From assembly GCF_006335145.1 (NCBI RefSeq), contig NZ_VDMN01000003.1, positions 186,001-250,000 of the forward strand: a stretch of DNA of 64,000 bases, written 5' to 3'. Below are positions 1 through 8,789 of this stretch, in pieces. Numbering within the stretch: position 1 is the stretch's first letter; each line of letters starts with the position of its first letter. Source of the stretch: Aliirhizobium smilacinae. GTDB lineage: Bacteria > Pseudomonadota > Alphaproteobacteria > Rhizobiales > Rhizobiaceae. Made by a program: the position numbers and the translations under genes. The notes under the pieces are model-generated. The model was given only the letters and a program-made list of their open reading frames with translations, was not told the DNA's origin and made no database searches.

Positions 1-620
1 TTGCAACGCAGATGCTGGAATCGATGATCACGGCTCCGGTTCCGACCCGCGCGGAAGTCTCCGACGTGTCGATCGCCGTATTCGAAGGTGCCGATGCCGT
101 CATGTTGTCGGCTGAATCTGCCTCCGGTCAGTATCCGGTCGAGGCTGTCTCGATGATGGCGTCGATTGCCCGTCAGGTGGAGCAGGATCCGCTCTATCCG
201 AGCATCATCTACGCACAGCGTGCAACGCCGGAAGCCACAGGTTCCGACGCGATCTCGCTTGCTGCCCGCCAGATTGCCGAAACGCTTCAGGCTGCAGCGA
301 TCGTCACCTACACACAGTCCGGCACAACCGGCCTGCGCGCCTCGCGCGAGCGCCCGAACGTGCCGATCCTGGCGCTGTCCCCGAACATCAAGACGGCTCG
401 CCGTCTCGCTGTCTGCTGGGGCCTGCATTGCGTGGTGACCCATGACGCGATCGATCTGGACGATATGGTGAACCGCGCGGCGCGCATCACCGTAACGGAA
501 GAGTTCGGCAAGCCCGGCGACCGCATCATCATCTCGGCCGGTGTTCCGCTAGGCACGCCCGGCTCGACCAACATGCTGCGCATCGCCTATATCGGCGCAG
601 ATGGCCAGACCGGCGCATAA
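1..620 (+). CDS. pyk: pyruvate kinase, C-terminal part (5' end outside window)
   Basis: Pyruvate kinase transfers phosphate from phosphoenolpyruvate to ADP in the last step of glycolysis. The frame is already open at base 3, so only about 205 C-terminal residues are visible. They include the end of the catalytic barrel ([16 protein letters not shown]) and the C-terminal allosteric domain ([15 protein letters not shown]). The end near [15 protein letters not shown] is normal, so the gene is not truncated at its 3' end. A hairpin follows the stop. The identification rests on these family motifs; the active-site part lies upstream of the window. Confidence 0.95.
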   Translation, partial: ATQMLESMITAPVPTRAEVSDVSIAVFEGADAVMLSAESASGQYPVEAVSMMASIARQVEQDPLYPSIIYAQRATPEATGSDAISLAARQIAETLQAAAIVTYTQSGTTGLRASRERPNVPILALSPNIKTARRLAVCWGLHCVVTHDAIDLDDMVNRAARITVTEEFGKPGDRIIISAGVPLGTPGSTNMLRIAYIGADGQTGA

Positions 621-644
621 TCGGACTGACATATTTCTGAACTA

Positions 645-674
645 CCAGACGGTCGGAGCAATCCGGCCGTCTGG
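645..674 (+). terminator. hairpin after pyk
   Basis: CCAGACGG pairs with CCGTCTGG, and an inner CGG/CCG pair extends the stem around a short loop. It lies 25 bp after the pyk stop. The T tract after it is weak (CGTTTA), so an intrinsic terminator is likely but not certain. Confidence 0.5.
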
Positions 675-692
675 CGTTTAGGGTGTCATTGC

Positions 693-1217
693 ATGAGTGA
701 TCCATTGTCTTCCTTCATCCCCCTGATCGAAACCGAACGTCTGAGATTGCGCGCGCTACGCATGGCGGATTGGCCGACCTATGCGGAGTTCATGGCATCG
801 GATCGAGCCGTCCATATGGGCGGGCCACACGCCCAGACGGCGGCCTGGGGCATGTTCTGTTATGATGTCGCGCAGTGGCCTTTGATGGGGCATGGTTCAC
901 TGATGATCGAGAACCGTGCTAATGGGTGCTGCGTCGGCCAGGTCTGTATCAATGCCGGTCCTCTGTTTCCCGAACATGAATTGGGCTGGCTGCTTTATCC
1001 CGGTTTCGAGGGACGGGGATATGCTTCCGAGGCTGCCATTGCGTTACGCATGTGGGGTTTTGAGGTGTTGGGATTGAAAACGCTGGTGAGCTATATTCAC
1101 CCCGACAACACGCAGTCTCGCCGGCTGGCCGAAAGGCTTGGCGCGGTGCTGGATGAGGTGGCGGAGCGGCACGATCCCATGGATCTGGTTTACCGGCATA
1201 TCAGGACGACGGCCTGA
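693..1217 (+). CDS. GNAT family N-acetyltransferase (RimJ/RimL type)
   Basis: A 174-residue protein of the GNAT acetyl-CoA-dependent acyltransferase superfamily. It opens with the hallmark of the RimJ/RimL branch (LIETERLRLRAL, about residues 11-22). It has an acetyl-CoA binding region around ELGWLLYPGFEGRGYASEAA and the late motif SYIHPDNTQSRRLAERLG, typical of protein N-terminal or small-molecule acetyltransferases. The substrate cannot be read from the sequence. It stands alone between pyk (its own hairpin upstream) and a convergent hydrolase gene, so it is probably monocistronic. Confidence 0.85.
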   Translation: MSDPLSSFIPLIETERLRLRALRMADWPTYAEFMASDRAVHMGGPHAQTAAWGMFCYDVAQWPLMGHGSLMIENRANGCCVGQVCINAGPLFPEHELGWLLYPGFEGRGYASEAAIALRMWGFEVLGLKTLVSYIHPDNTQSRRLAERLGAVLDEVAERHDPMDLVYRHIRTTA

Positions 1218-1227
1218 GACCACGTTT

Positions 1228-2274
1228 CTACTTACTCTCGATCGTCATTCCCACGGTGAACGGGCTCTGAACTCCCGATTGTGTGAGGCGAGCTTCGGCC
1301 ATCCTTGCCAATGCCTGCAGGTCACGATCCATCCCGGCGATCCTTTCTATTGCAGCTACCGCCACGTCGGTGACGACGTAGTCCGGCTTGTGTCCAAGGC
1401 CATGGATAACCACCAGCTCGGAGCCGGCAATGTCACGCGCCAGACCTCTCGAGTGAATCTCTTCGAGCACGATCGGATCACTGTCGCCGGTTATGATGAC
1501 TGTGGGTGCCTCGATCTCCGTGTAGCGCGGAGCAATTCGTGTGACGTAATTCTGGAGGTTGGCGACATCGATCGCATTGTTGCGGAAGTTTTCCGGGCGT
1601 AGCACCAGAGCCGGTGCGCCTTCTTCGATATAGCTGTCACGACGCATGTTCGGGCTGAATACGGACTTGGTCGCTTCATCCATCAGAGCCATGCCCGCTG
1701 GCAGGCTAAGCAGCCGAGTGAACCACCAGCCCAGATAAGGCGCGGCCGAAACATTGTAGTACCAATCGACGCCGCCCGGCCAGGGATGTGTGGCGGGTGC
1801 CAGAAACAAAAGCCCTGAGGTTTTTTCGGGATGGAAGACGGCAAAGCTTGCGGCGATCGCGCCGCCGAAGGAATGGCCGACGATGATTGCCTGGTCGATA
1901 CCCTTCAACTCCATCAGCCTGGAGATGGCGGCGGCCTGGCCGTCGGGAAAGCCGTTTTCCGGGCCGCCACGCTCCGAATAGCCATGGCCGGGTCTATCTA
2001 CAAAGAGAAGCTCGGCGCGGCCATCCAGTGCCTTGCGGAAGGCTGTTTCCTGATCCCTCAAATTGCCACTTGCGCCGTGGATGAAAACGATCGGCGGCAA
2101 GGCAGGGGTCGGTGGTGCGGGCAGGTGCAGGGCGTTGATCCTGTAGCCGCCAATGTCCGTCAATTCGCCATGTCGCGGAAATTGCTGTTCGATCTCCCTG
2201 CTCTTCCAGGCGGTAAAGCCCAAGGCAGCGGCAACGGCGATGGCGATGGCGAATAGGGTGATTGGTACAATCAT
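1228..2274 (-). CDS. membrane-anchored alpha/beta hydrolase
   Basis: A 348-residue alpha/beta-hydrolase-fold protein. An N-terminal hydrophobic segment (about residues 2-22) is likely a membrane anchor or uncleaved signal. The oxyanion region is FIHGASG (64-70), and the nucleophile elbow is GHSFGG with Ser135. The acid is probably the Asp in TGDSDP, and the base the His in GLGHKPD. These place it with serine esterases, lipases or epoxide-hydrolase-like enzymes, but the substrate is unknown. It is convergent with the acetyltransferase gene and lies just downstream of the TPR gene on the same strand (22-bp gap), so the two may be co-transcribed. Confidence 0.85.
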   Translation of the reverse strand: MIVPITLFAIAIAVAAALGFTAWKSREIEQQFPRHGELTDIGGYRINALHLPAPPTPALPPIVFIHGASGNLRDQETAFRKALDGRAELLFVDRPGHGYSERGGPENGFPDGQAAAISRLMELKGIDQAIIVGHSFGGAIAASFAVFHPEKTSGLLFLAPATHPWPGGVDWYYNVSAAPYLGWWFTRLLSLPAGMALMDEATKSVFSPNMRRDSYIEEGAPALVLRPENFRNNAIDVANLQNYVTRIAPRYTEIEAPTVIITGDSDPIVLEEIHSRGLARDIAGSELVVIHGLGHKPDYVVTDVAVAAIERIAGMDRDLQALARMAEARLTQSGVQSPFTVGMTIESK

Positions 2275-2296
2275 GCAGGAATGGCCGGAGAATCGT

Positions 2297-2923
2297 TCAG
2301 GTACGGTTGCCGGCGATCTTTTCCGACAGTTTCGATAGGGCTTCCTGCGCGTCCCGATCGGCCGGATAGACGCTGAGATATCGTTCCCAGGCCTTCAATG
2401 CCAGATCGTCTTCGTCGGCTTCCATAAGGATACCAGCCATCCCGGCAAGCGCACCGAAGTGGCGAGGCTCGCGTTTCAACACTTCGGCGATATCGGCCAT
2501 CGATTTGCGCCGGTCACCCATCGTGTAATGCAGCGTCGCGCGGCGATTCCAGCCCTCGGTAAAAGCAGGGTCCAGAAGGGTGACGCGGTCGAGGAAATCG
2601 AGCGCAGCAGCGTTCTTCTTTTCCTTGATGGACTCTGCGGACCACTGCATCAGCAGATTGACCGTGGCGCTACCCGAATCGTTCATCTCCGCGATGATCT
2701 GGCCGGCAATGCCCTTGGCTTTTTCCGGATTACGTTCACGCTTCAGTGCGTCGAACAACGTGTCGATCGGATTTGCGGTCGAAGAGGCGGACGGATTCGC
2801 GTCTGCTGCAAGTGCCTGAGGCACCGCTGTCGGAGGCGGTTCGGCCGGCTGACCCTGTGCATACACAGATGAGGCCAGGACGGCCAGAGCGAGAATCGGG
2901 GTGCTTAAAAGCAAATGGCGCAT
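2297..2923 (-). CDS. periplasmic tetratricopeptide-repeat protein
   Basis: A 208-residue protein with a Sec signal peptide (MRHLLLSTPILALAVLASS, probable cleavage after VYA). A low-complexity Pro/Ala/Ser linker follows, then TPR-like helices from about residue 90 (AALDFLDRVTLLDPAFTEGW, ATLHYTMGDRRKSMADIAEV). Such proteins are scaffolds in the periplasm; the partner is unknown. The start is fixed by the signal peptide. No clear Shine-Dalgarno is visible, and the start codon lies inside a perfect inverted repeat (described separately). It may be co-transcribed with the hydrolase downstream. Confidence 0.8.
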   Translation of the reverse strand: MRHLLLSTPILALAVLASSVYAQGQPAEPPPTAVPQALAADANPSASSTANPIDTLFDALKRERNPEKAKGIAGQIIAEMNDSGSATVNLLMQWSAESIKEKKNAAALDFLDRVTLLDPAFTEGWNRRATLHYTMGDRRKSMADIAEVLKREPRHFGALAGMAGILMEADEDDLALKAWERYLSVYPADRDAQEALSKLSEKIAGNRT

Positions 2924-2948
2924 CCGGATAAATTAATCCGGATGCGCC
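2917..2948 (-). promoter_or_regulatory. perfect 13-bp inverted repeat over the TPR gene start codon
   Basis: GGCGCATCCGGAT (2917-2929) and its exact reverse complement (2936-2948) flank a 6-nt A/T loop. The ATG of the TPR gene (2923-2921) is inside the 3' arm of the hairpin in the minus-strand RNA. The RNA then continues ATTTGCTTTT, so the structure could instead end transcription from rpmJ, which is upstream on the same strand. Confidence 0.6.
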
Positions 2949-3016
2949 GAAGGTCAAAGCCGAATTGTCGCGCTATCGACAAATTGATTGCCGGCGAGAA
3001 AACTCGCCTGCCGCAA

Positions 3017-3142
3017 TCAGCCCTGACGGGCCTTGAAGCGCGGGTTCAGCTTGTTGATGATGTAGATGCGGCCCTTGCGGCGAACCAGACGGTTATCGCG
3101 GTGACGAGCCTTCAGCGCCTTAAGCGAGTTCTTGATCTTCAT
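3017..3142 (-). CDS. rpmJ: 50S ribosomal protein L36 (bL36, zinc-free type)
   Basis: A 41-residue protein starting [18 protein letters not shown] and ending NPRFKARQG. It matches the alternative L36 form, which lacks the CxxC...C/H zinc-binding residues; no Cys is present. L36 binds 23S rRNA late in large-subunit assembly. Length and basic composition are normal for this form. It is a single gene between purK and the TPR gene, all on the minus strand. A GC-rich hairpin (about 2986-3018) directly follows its stop. Confidence 0.93.
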   Translation of the reverse strand: MKIKNSLKALKARHRDNRLVRRKGRIYIINKLNPRFKARQG

Positions 3143-3271
3143 TGTACTGGTCCAGCAGTCTGTGGGCTCAAAGAGCCGCTTGTCTCTAACAATCGAAAGC
3201 GCGCCATCTAGTCCCTAAAGGAAGAGGCGCGCCTCAGGTTGGCGTGCAGATAACCCGCGGCTTTCTCCATG

Positions 3272-4351
3272 TCAACCTTGTGACGAGGTTTTCCGGCCCT
3301 TCAATTCGGTGACATGGCCCATCTTGCGGCCCGGACGGGCTTCCGTCTTGCCGTAGAGATGGACAAGCACGTCCTTGGTTGCGAGCCAATCCGGTACGGC
3401 CAGGATGTCGTCGCCGATCAGGTTGGTCATCACGCAGTCGGAATGCCTGTCGGGGTCACCCAGCGCCAATCCGGCCACGGCACGCATGTGCTGCTCGAAT
3501 TGCGAAATGACGCAGGCAGCCTCCGTCCAGTGTCCGGAATTGTGAACCCGCGGGGCAATTTCGTTGGCGATCAGCGTGCCGTCCGCCATGGCGAAGAACT
3601 CCATGCCGATCACGCCGACATAATCCAGCGCCGCAAGCAGCTTTTCAGCGGCCTCGCGGGCGGTGGAGGCGGTCGTGGCAGGAATGTTCGCCGGCAGGGT
3701 GGATGTGTGCAGGATGCCGTTGCGATGGACGTTTTCGGCCAAATCATAGCAGCGGATCGTGCCGTCTTTGGCGCGTGCGGCAATGATCGATATTTCGCGT
3801 TCGAAGGGGACGAAGCTCTCAAGAATCAGCGGTACGGAGCCCAATGCCTCGTAGGCACCCTCAGGCGAGTCGTCGATCGAGCGGAAAACACGCTGGCCCT
3901 TGCCGTCGTAACCCATGCGGCAGGTCTTCAGCACGCCCTGGCCGCCGAAATCGGCGAGCGCCGTTTCGAGGTCCTGTTGGCTGTCGACAGCATGGAAACG
4001 TGCGGTCTCGATGCCGCAGCCGTTGAGGAAGCGTTTCTCCACCAGCCGGTCCTGCGCGACTTCAAGCGCCTTCGGCGGCGGATAGACCGGCACGGAGCGC
4101 TGCAGAGCCTCTGCGGCCGCGACAGGCACGTTCTCGAATTCGTAAGTGACGACATCGCAGCGTTTTGCCAGTTCGGCGAGTGCTGCGGGATCGTCATAGG
4201 CAGCGGTGATCTGCTCGTTGGCGACCTGGGCGGCCGGACAATCCGGCTGAGGCTCCAGAATGATGGTGGTGAGATTCAGCCTTGCGGATGCCATGGCCAG
4301 CATGCGGCCGAGCTGACCGCCGCCGATAATACCGATCGTCTGAGCCTTCAT
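3272..4351 (-). CDS. purK: 5-(carboxyamino)imidazole ribonucleotide synthase
   Basis: PurK is an ATP-grasp enzyme that carboxylates aminoimidazole ribonucleotide with bicarbonate and ATP in purine synthesis. The 359-residue protein begins [18 protein letters not shown], the family signature. It carries ATP-grasp features such as [15 protein letters not shown] (about 139-153) and [14 protein letters not shown] (about 263-276), typical of PurK. Its start codon overlaps the purE stop (ATGA), so the two are translationally coupled and give consecutive enzymes. Length is normal for the family. Confidence 0.96.
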   Translation of the reverse strand: MKAQTIGIIGGGQLGRMLAMASARLNLTTIILEPQPDCPAAQVANEQITAAYDDPAALAELAKRCDVVTYEFENVPVAAAEALQRSVPVYPPPKALEVAQDRLVEKRFLNGCGIETARFHAVDSQQDLETALADFGGQGVLKTCRMGYDGKGQRVFRSIDDSPEGAYEALGSVPLILESFVPFEREISIIAARAKDGTIRCYDLAENVHRNGILHTSTLPANIPATTASTAREAAEKLLAALDYVGVIGMEFFAMADGTLIANEIAPRVHNSGHWTEAACVISQFEQHMRAVAGLALGDPDRHSDCVMTNLIGDDILAVPDWLATKDVLVHLYGKTEARPGRKMGHVTELKGRKTSSQG

Positions 4352-4842
4352 GCTTCATCCATCGGGTATTCGGCAACGGCTGCGCTCTGGCGGGCGCGCC
4401 ATTCGTCCAGACGGTAAGCGATGTCGTCATCCGAGAGTGCCAGAACGGCGGCTGCGAGAAGCGCTGCATTGACGGCCCCGGCGCGACCGATTGCCAGCGT
4501 GCCGACGGGGATGCCTGCCGGCATCTGCACGATGGACAGAAGACTGTCCTGACCGGAGAGTGCCTTGGACTGAACCGGTACACCAAAGACCGGCAGCGGC
4601 GTCATCGAGGCGGCCATGCCGGGCAGGTGGGCTGCGCCTCCCGCGCCGGCGATAATGACCTGAAAGCCAGCGTCGCGTGCGCCCTTAGCGAAATTGAACA
4701 AGCGTTCGGGCGTGCGGTGTGCGGAAATGATCCGCGCTTCATAGTCGATCTCGAGAGCGTCGAGTGTTTCGGCGGCGTTCTTCATGGTCTCCCAGTCGGA
4801 CTGGCTTCCCATGATGATGGCGACGGGCGGTGTCTCGGCCAT
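4348..4842 (-). CDS. purE: N5-carboxyaminoimidazole ribonucleotide mutase
   Basis: PurE moves the carboxyl group of N5-CAIR to carbon 4 in purine biosynthesis. The 164-residue protein has the class I signature GSQSDWETM (12-20), [10 protein letters not shown] with the catalytic His, and the later [14 protein letters not shown]. It sits directly upstream of purK and overlaps it by 4 nt, the standard pairing. A DUF465 gene ends 10 bp upstream on the same strand, so all three may share a transcript. Confidence 0.96.
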   Translation of the reverse strand: MAETPPVAIIMGSQSDWETMKNAAETLDALEIDYEARIISAHRTPERLFNFAKGARDAGFQVIIAGAGGAAHLPGMAASMTPLPVFGVPVQSKALSGQDSLLSIVQMPAGIPVGTLAIGRAGAVNAALLAAAVLALSDDDIAYRLDEWRARQSAAVAEYPMDEA

Positions 4843-4852
4843 TTCAGCGTTC

Positions 4853-5056
4853 CTAAGCGATGATGTCGGGCAGGATCTGGTCTTCGATCTGGGTCATCCT
4901 GTCTTTTATGGCGAGCTTTTTCTTCTTCATCCGCTGCACGCGCAGCGCATCGCAGCCGACCTTTATCATGGCATTGATCGCGGCGTCGTAGTCCTCGTGC
5001 TCCTGCCGGAGCTTTGCCAGCGCCAGCCGGTTGTCCGCCTGTTCCTGATCGGGCAT
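4853..5056 (-). CDS. DUF465 family protein, upstream of purEK
   Basis: A 67-residue protein ([20 protein letters not shown]...) that is almost entirely helical. Its basic [20 protein letters not shown] segment is characteristic of the DUF465/YdcH family, whose function is not established. It ends 10 bp before purE on the same strand. A second DUF465 paralogue lies 230 bp away on the other strand, so the two are divergent neighbours. Confidence 0.8.
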   Translation of the reverse strand: MPDQEQADNRLALAKLRQEHEDYDAAINAMIKVGCDALRVQRMKKKKLAIKDRMTQIEDQILPDIIA

Positions 5057-5285
5057 GTCTTCAAGTCCCCATATCGATCCGGGCTTTTGACCCGGCCCGG
5101 CTTAATGCGCAAGCTCCTACCACCAAACCGCGTTAACTGGAAGTTAGCTGAAGCCACGAATTTGCCTCGCTCTTGTCACGAAATCTCCTTCGACAAACGC
5201 AGAAGATCGTGTCACACTCCCGTCGTAAACCTGAAGCTTCGGCCGACGGCATGGCCGGAGCAGGCAATAAGGAAGGACATGCCAC

Positions 5286-5462
5286 ATGACCATCCAGGCT
5301 CATATAGCATCGCTTGAAAAGAAGCACGGCGATCTGGAGGATGAACTCCAGTCGATTCAGTCGGCTCCATCCTCGGACGACCATGAGATCGCCGAACTCA
5401 AGCGCCGTAAGCTGCGTCTTAAAGACCAAATGCAGCGCCTCAAGGCGACAACCCGCCACTAG
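5286..5462 (+). CDS. DUF465 family protein (second copy)
   Basis: A 58-residue coding region, MTIQAHIASLEKKHGDLEDE... ending LKDQMQRLKATTRH. It has the DUF465 layout: helix, short turn, and a basic LKRRKLRLKDQMQRL helix. AGGAAGGACATGCCAC precedes the ATG and supplies a ribosome binding site. It is divergent from the first DUF465 gene; the 229 bp between them hold both promoters. Small size and lack of catalytic motifs suggest a structural or binding role. The function is unknown. Confidence 0.8.
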   Translation: MTIQAHIASLEKKHGDLEDELQSIQSAPSSDDHEIAELKRRKLRLKDQMQRLKATTRH

Positions 5463-5622
5463 AGGCAGCTAATAGAGCCTGCCGAGGATCTCCATGAGGA
5501 TTTGGGAGAGATCCAGTAACGGCAAAACAATCAAACCTTTTCTGGTCGTGGTCGTAAGGGCCACGGCCAGAATCGTTTCTGGGGGCAGGATATCTCTTCG
5601 TGCCGTATTTATGGTGAGGAGA

Positions 5623-6390
5623 TCAGAACGGCAGACCGTCCCAGAGCAACTTGATGCCGGCGAGGAAGGCGAGGCCGTAGGTCATCGGATAGAAGGTTTC
5701 CGCCTTGAGATGCTTGACGACGGCTGCACCGAGCATGGTGGAGACGAGGGCGACGGGGAGAAGTGTCGCAGAAAGCGTCAGGTTATTGCCATCCAGCGCA
5801 CCAAGAAAGAAATAGGGAATGACCTTCACGGCGTTGACGATGGCAAAGAAGCGGATGCTGGCACCGGTGTAGTTTTTCGGATCAAGCTGCATGGGCAGGA
5901 CATAGATCTGGAACGGCGGTCCGCCGGCATGGGCGACGAAGCTTGCGTAACCCGACAGTGATCCCCAGAATGTTGCTGCGACCGGGCGGTGAGGGAGAGG
6001 GGCGGCAATCGTCCCGCGGCGGCCATAGACCTGCCAGAAATAGCGAGCGGCGAAGAGGATGGTTGCCGAGGCGATCACCACCTTCAGCGCATCATCCGAG
6101 ACATAAGCCGAAGTCGCCCATCCGAGCGCGATGCCGATCACCCCGCCGGGCATGATCATCAGCAGCGTCTTCGGATCGTTGAATTTGCGCCAGGACCAGA
6201 GCGCGACGGCATCCATGAGAATGAGGATCGGCAGGAAAATCGCCGCCGCCTGAACCGGATCAACGACAAGCGACATGATCGGCACACCCAGCAGGCCGAT
6301 GGCGCCGCCGATACCGCCCTTGGACAGGCCAACGAGCATGACCGCCGGAACGGCGGCGGCGAAAAATGAGAGGCTGGGCAGATCTATCAT
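5623..6390 (-). CDS. TauE/SafE (TSUP) family membrane permease
   Basis: A 255-residue, very hydrophobic protein with about eight membrane segments. Its N-terminal LSFFAAAVPAVMLVGLSKGG matches the TSUP family of anion or sulfite exporters, and a second glycine-rich repeat (GYASFVAHAGGPPFQI) follows mid-protein. The start at MIDLPSL was chosen because the longer frame upstream is not hydrophobic and runs into the promoter region of the divergent ThiE-like gene. The substrate is unknown. Confidence 0.85.
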   Translation of the reverse strand: MIDLPSLSFFAAAVPAVMLVGLSKGGIGGAIGLLGVPIMSLVVDPVQAAAIFLPILILMDAVALWSWRKFNDPKTLLMIMPGGVIGIALGWATSAYVSDDALKVVIASATILFAARYFWQVYGRRGTIAAPLPHRPVAATFWGSLSGYASFVAHAGGPPFQIYVLPMQLDPKNYTGASIRFFAIVNAVKVIPYFFLGALDGNNLTLSATLLPVALVSTMLGAAVVKHLKAETFYPMTYGLAFLAGIKLLWDGLPF

Positions 6391-6519
6391 CGGGCGGGAG
6401 ACTGCTGGTGGTTGATCCTTCAATCTGTCCGGTCTATCGAATTGCGCAAAGGAAAACGAGTGCGGATGCTGGATGATCGTCAATCCCATCGCCGCACCGT
6501 CCAAAAGACGGGAAGAAAC

Positions 6520-7173
6520 ATGACTGAACCGGAAAACCGCTGCCGCCTCGTGCTGATCGTGCCCGATGAAGCCGATTCGGAGCGCCAGGCAGGTCAACTG
6601 CAGCAGGCGCTCTCCGGCGGAGATGTCGCCTCCGTCATCGTGCCGCAGTATGAGCTTGACGATCAGGCGTTTCAAAAGCGGGCAGAAGTGCTTGTCGAGA
6701 TGGCCCAGAATGCTGGTGCCGCCGCCATCATTGCCGGCGATAGCCGGGTCGCGGGCCGTGCGAAGGCTGACGGGCTTCACATGTCCGGTTCAATCGAGGA
6801 ACTGGGCGAAGCGATCGAGAAGTTCACGCCCAAGATGATCGTCGGCGCGGGCGGCGCATCGGAGCGGCATACAGCGCTCGAGATAGGCGAATTGCGGCCG
6901 GATTATATTTTCTTCGGTCGCTTCGATGGAGACATCAAGCCGGAAGCGCATCCGAAAAATGTCGCGCTTGCCGAATGGTGGGCGTCGATGATCGAAATTC
7001 CCTGCATCGTCATGGGTGGCAATGATGCCGAATCGGTCGTTGCCGTTGCCGAAAGCGGTGCGGAGTTCGTGGCCCTTCGCGGTGCCGTGTTCGAAAGTGC
7101 CGATGGTCCCGCTGCGGCGGTTGCGAAGGCCAACGCAGCGCTGGACGAAAAAGCGCCACGGTTTGAGGGTTGA
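6520..7173 (+). CDS. thiamine-phosphate synthase family protein
   Basis: A 217-residue TIM-barrel protein of the ThiE/TenI family. ThiE joins the pyrimidine and thiazole halves of thiamine. Visible motifs are AGDSRVAGRAKADGLHMSG (about 70-88), equivalent to the ThiE 'ADGVHLGQ' phosphate region, and DYIFFGRFDG. The usual KKG-type catalytic motif is not obvious and no other thi gene is near, so a TenI-like or divergent role is possible. The start at MTEPENRC follows GGGAAGAAAC; an upstream in-frame extension lacks coding character. It is followed within 10 bp by the Sel1-repeat gene, which suggests an operon. Confidence 0.75.
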   Translation: MTEPENRCRLVLIVPDEADSERQAGQLQQALSGGDVASVIVPQYELDDQAFQKRAEVLVEMAQNAGAAAIIAGDSRVAGRAKADGLHMSGSIEELGEAIEKFTPKMIVGAGGASERHTALEIGELRPDYIFFGRFDGDIKPEAHPKNVALAEWWASMIEIPCIVMGGNDAESVVAVAESGAEFVALRGAVFESADGPAAAVAKANAALDEKAPRFEG

Positions 7174-7180
7174 TGGTCGC

Positions 7181-8260
7181 ATGCCATCAACGACACGCCT
7201 GTTTCGCAATCCGGTTAAAGCAATAACTGCCATGCTGATTTCAGCGGCTGCGGTAACTTCCGTACATGCCCAGTCGAGCCGGGTGGTGACCCGCCCGGTC
7301 GGGCCGGATGCCGGTAAGATGGAACAGAAGCAGCAGCCGGATGGCATCGTGCCTTCGGGCGGCGTCGAGCTCTACCGGCGAATGGGGGCCGCATTGCCGG
7401 CTCCGCCAAAAGAAAAGCACTACGACGGTAAGGTCGATGACGCTTACGGTGCGTACCAGCGCGGCATGTACATCACCGCCATGAGCATGGCGCTCGAACG
7501 GGCGCAGAAGGGCGATGCGGCTGCGCAGACGCTGGTTGCTGTAATGATGACCAAAGGGCTCGGGCTCGCCCGCGACCCCAAGGGTGCCGCGTTCTGGTAC
7601 GGCCAAGCCGCCGAAGGCGGCGACGCCGCAGCCATGTTCGAATACGCGCTCCTGTTGATGAAGGGGCGTGATGTTACAGCCGACAGGAAAAAGGCTGACG
7701 AGTACATGCGCCGTGCGGCGGAGGCCGGAAATTCCGCCGCTCAGTTCAACTGGGGTCAAATCCTGATATCGGGCAACCCCGGTGAAAAGGGGATGGAGCT
7801 GGCGCTGCCGTTCTATGAAAAGTCCGCCGAACAGGGGGTTGCCGATGCGCAATATGCCGTCGCGCAGCTTTATATCTCGCTGAGGGAAGTCGCTCCGACT
7901 AAAAAAGCGCGGGCTCGCGACTGGATGCAGCGGGCTGCCAAGGCTGGTTACGATACCGCCCAGCTCGATATGGGAATATGGTACGTCAACGGCGTTGGTG
8001 GCGATCGGGATTACGACAAGGGTTTCGAATGGCTGAGGATTGCCGCCATGCGCGGCAATGTCGTGGCTCAGAACAAGCTCGCCTATCTCTACATAAACGC
8101 GCTCGGCACGCGGCCCAATCCTGTGGAAGCCGCCAAGTGGTATGTTCTGTCCCGCCGCGCAGGTCTGCAGGACGCCGGGCTTGAGGATTTTTATCTCGGT
8201 ATCAACGAAGATCAGCAGAAACAGGCGATCGACGCTGCCAACAAGTTCAGGCGGAATTAA
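7181..8260 (+). CDS. secreted Sel1-like repeat (SLR/TPR) protein
   Basis: A 359-residue protein with a signal peptide (VKAITAMLISAAAVTSVHA, then QSS). From about residue 85 it has several 36-residue Sel1-like repeats, for example GDAAAQTLVAVMMTKGLGL, GVADAQYAVAQLYIS and GYDTAQLDMGIWYVNGVGG. Sel1 proteins are helical solenoids that act as adaptors, often in envelope processes. The start at MPSTTRLF puts the signal sequence in the right place. The gene lies 7 bp after the ThiE-like gene. It converges with a small membrane protein gene, overlapping its stop by 4 bp. Confidence 0.85.
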   Translation: MPSTTRLFRNPVKAITAMLISAAAVTSVHAQSSRVVTRPVGPDAGKMEQKQQPDGIVPSGGVELYRRMGAALPAPPKEKHYDGKVDDAYGAYQRGMYITAMSMALERAQKGDAAAQTLVAVMMTKGLGLARDPKGAAFWYGQAAEGGDAAAMFEYALLLMKGRDVTADRKKADEYMRRAAEAGNSAAQFNWGQILISGNPGEKGMELALPFYEKSAEQGVADAQYAVAQLYISLREVAPTKKARARDWMQRAAKAGYDTAQLDMGIWYVNGVGGDRDYDKGFEWLRIAAMRGNVVAQNKLAYLYINALGTRPNPVEAAKWYVLSRRAGLQDAGLEDFYLGINEDQQKQAIDAANKFRRN

Positions 8261-8607
8261 CCCTGGAGCGCCTGCAGCGCGAATAATGCGCTGCGGATGA
8301 TGAAGCCGTGGCCCACTGCGAGCGCAAGGATGACGAAAAGCCAAATCGCGGTATAGAGCCCCGGCCTGTTCAAGGCCTTGGGGTTGATCGACGGAGACAC
8401 GACAAAGACGGCGATTGCAAACAGCATTGCGCCGGGCAGCAGGAAGAGCGCGATTGCCGGGCGGGCGAAGTTGTCGGGATTGCCGGAAAAATCGAAATGG
8501 ATCGGCAACATCACTTCCGGCGGCAGGGCTGACCACAGGCCCAGCGACAGGAATGTCATGGTGATGAGCATGCCGAGGCTGATAAAAAGAGGGATAGGCA
8601 TGCGCAT
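8257..8607 (-). CDS. DUF1648-like small membrane protein
   Basis: A 116-residue protein with three hydrophobic segments. A loop, ALPPEVMLPIHFDFSGNPDNF, matches the DUF1648 pattern (PxxxPxHFDxxGxPD) found in SdpI-like membrane proteins. The start at MRMPIPLF was chosen because the longer frame upstream is polar and lacks coding character. It overlaps the stop of the convergent Sel1 gene. The function is not known. Confidence 0.7.
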   Translation of the reverse strand: MRMPIPLFISLGMLITMTFLSLGLWSALPPEVMLPIHFDFSGNPDNFARPAIALFLLPGAMLFAIAVFVVSPSINPKALNRPGLYTAIWLFVILALAVGHGFIIRSALFALQALQG

Positions 8608-8789
8608 GGGGCGGTCTCCAATGTCGGGTTCGCCTTCCTTTCGCAGGCTCTGCCACGAATGACAACACTGCCGTTTGACCGCACGACTTGAATTTACCGG
8701 CAATCTGTGGTCTTGAAGCCGCCCAATCAACAAAATCAGTCTAGCCCGCTCTCCCGGTCATCCGGATTCCGGGGTTCAAGGATTCCGAA

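Noticed and set aside
3314..4417. 367-codon open frame antisense to purK/purE
   Set aside because: It is fully opposite conserved purine genes and has no family motifs.
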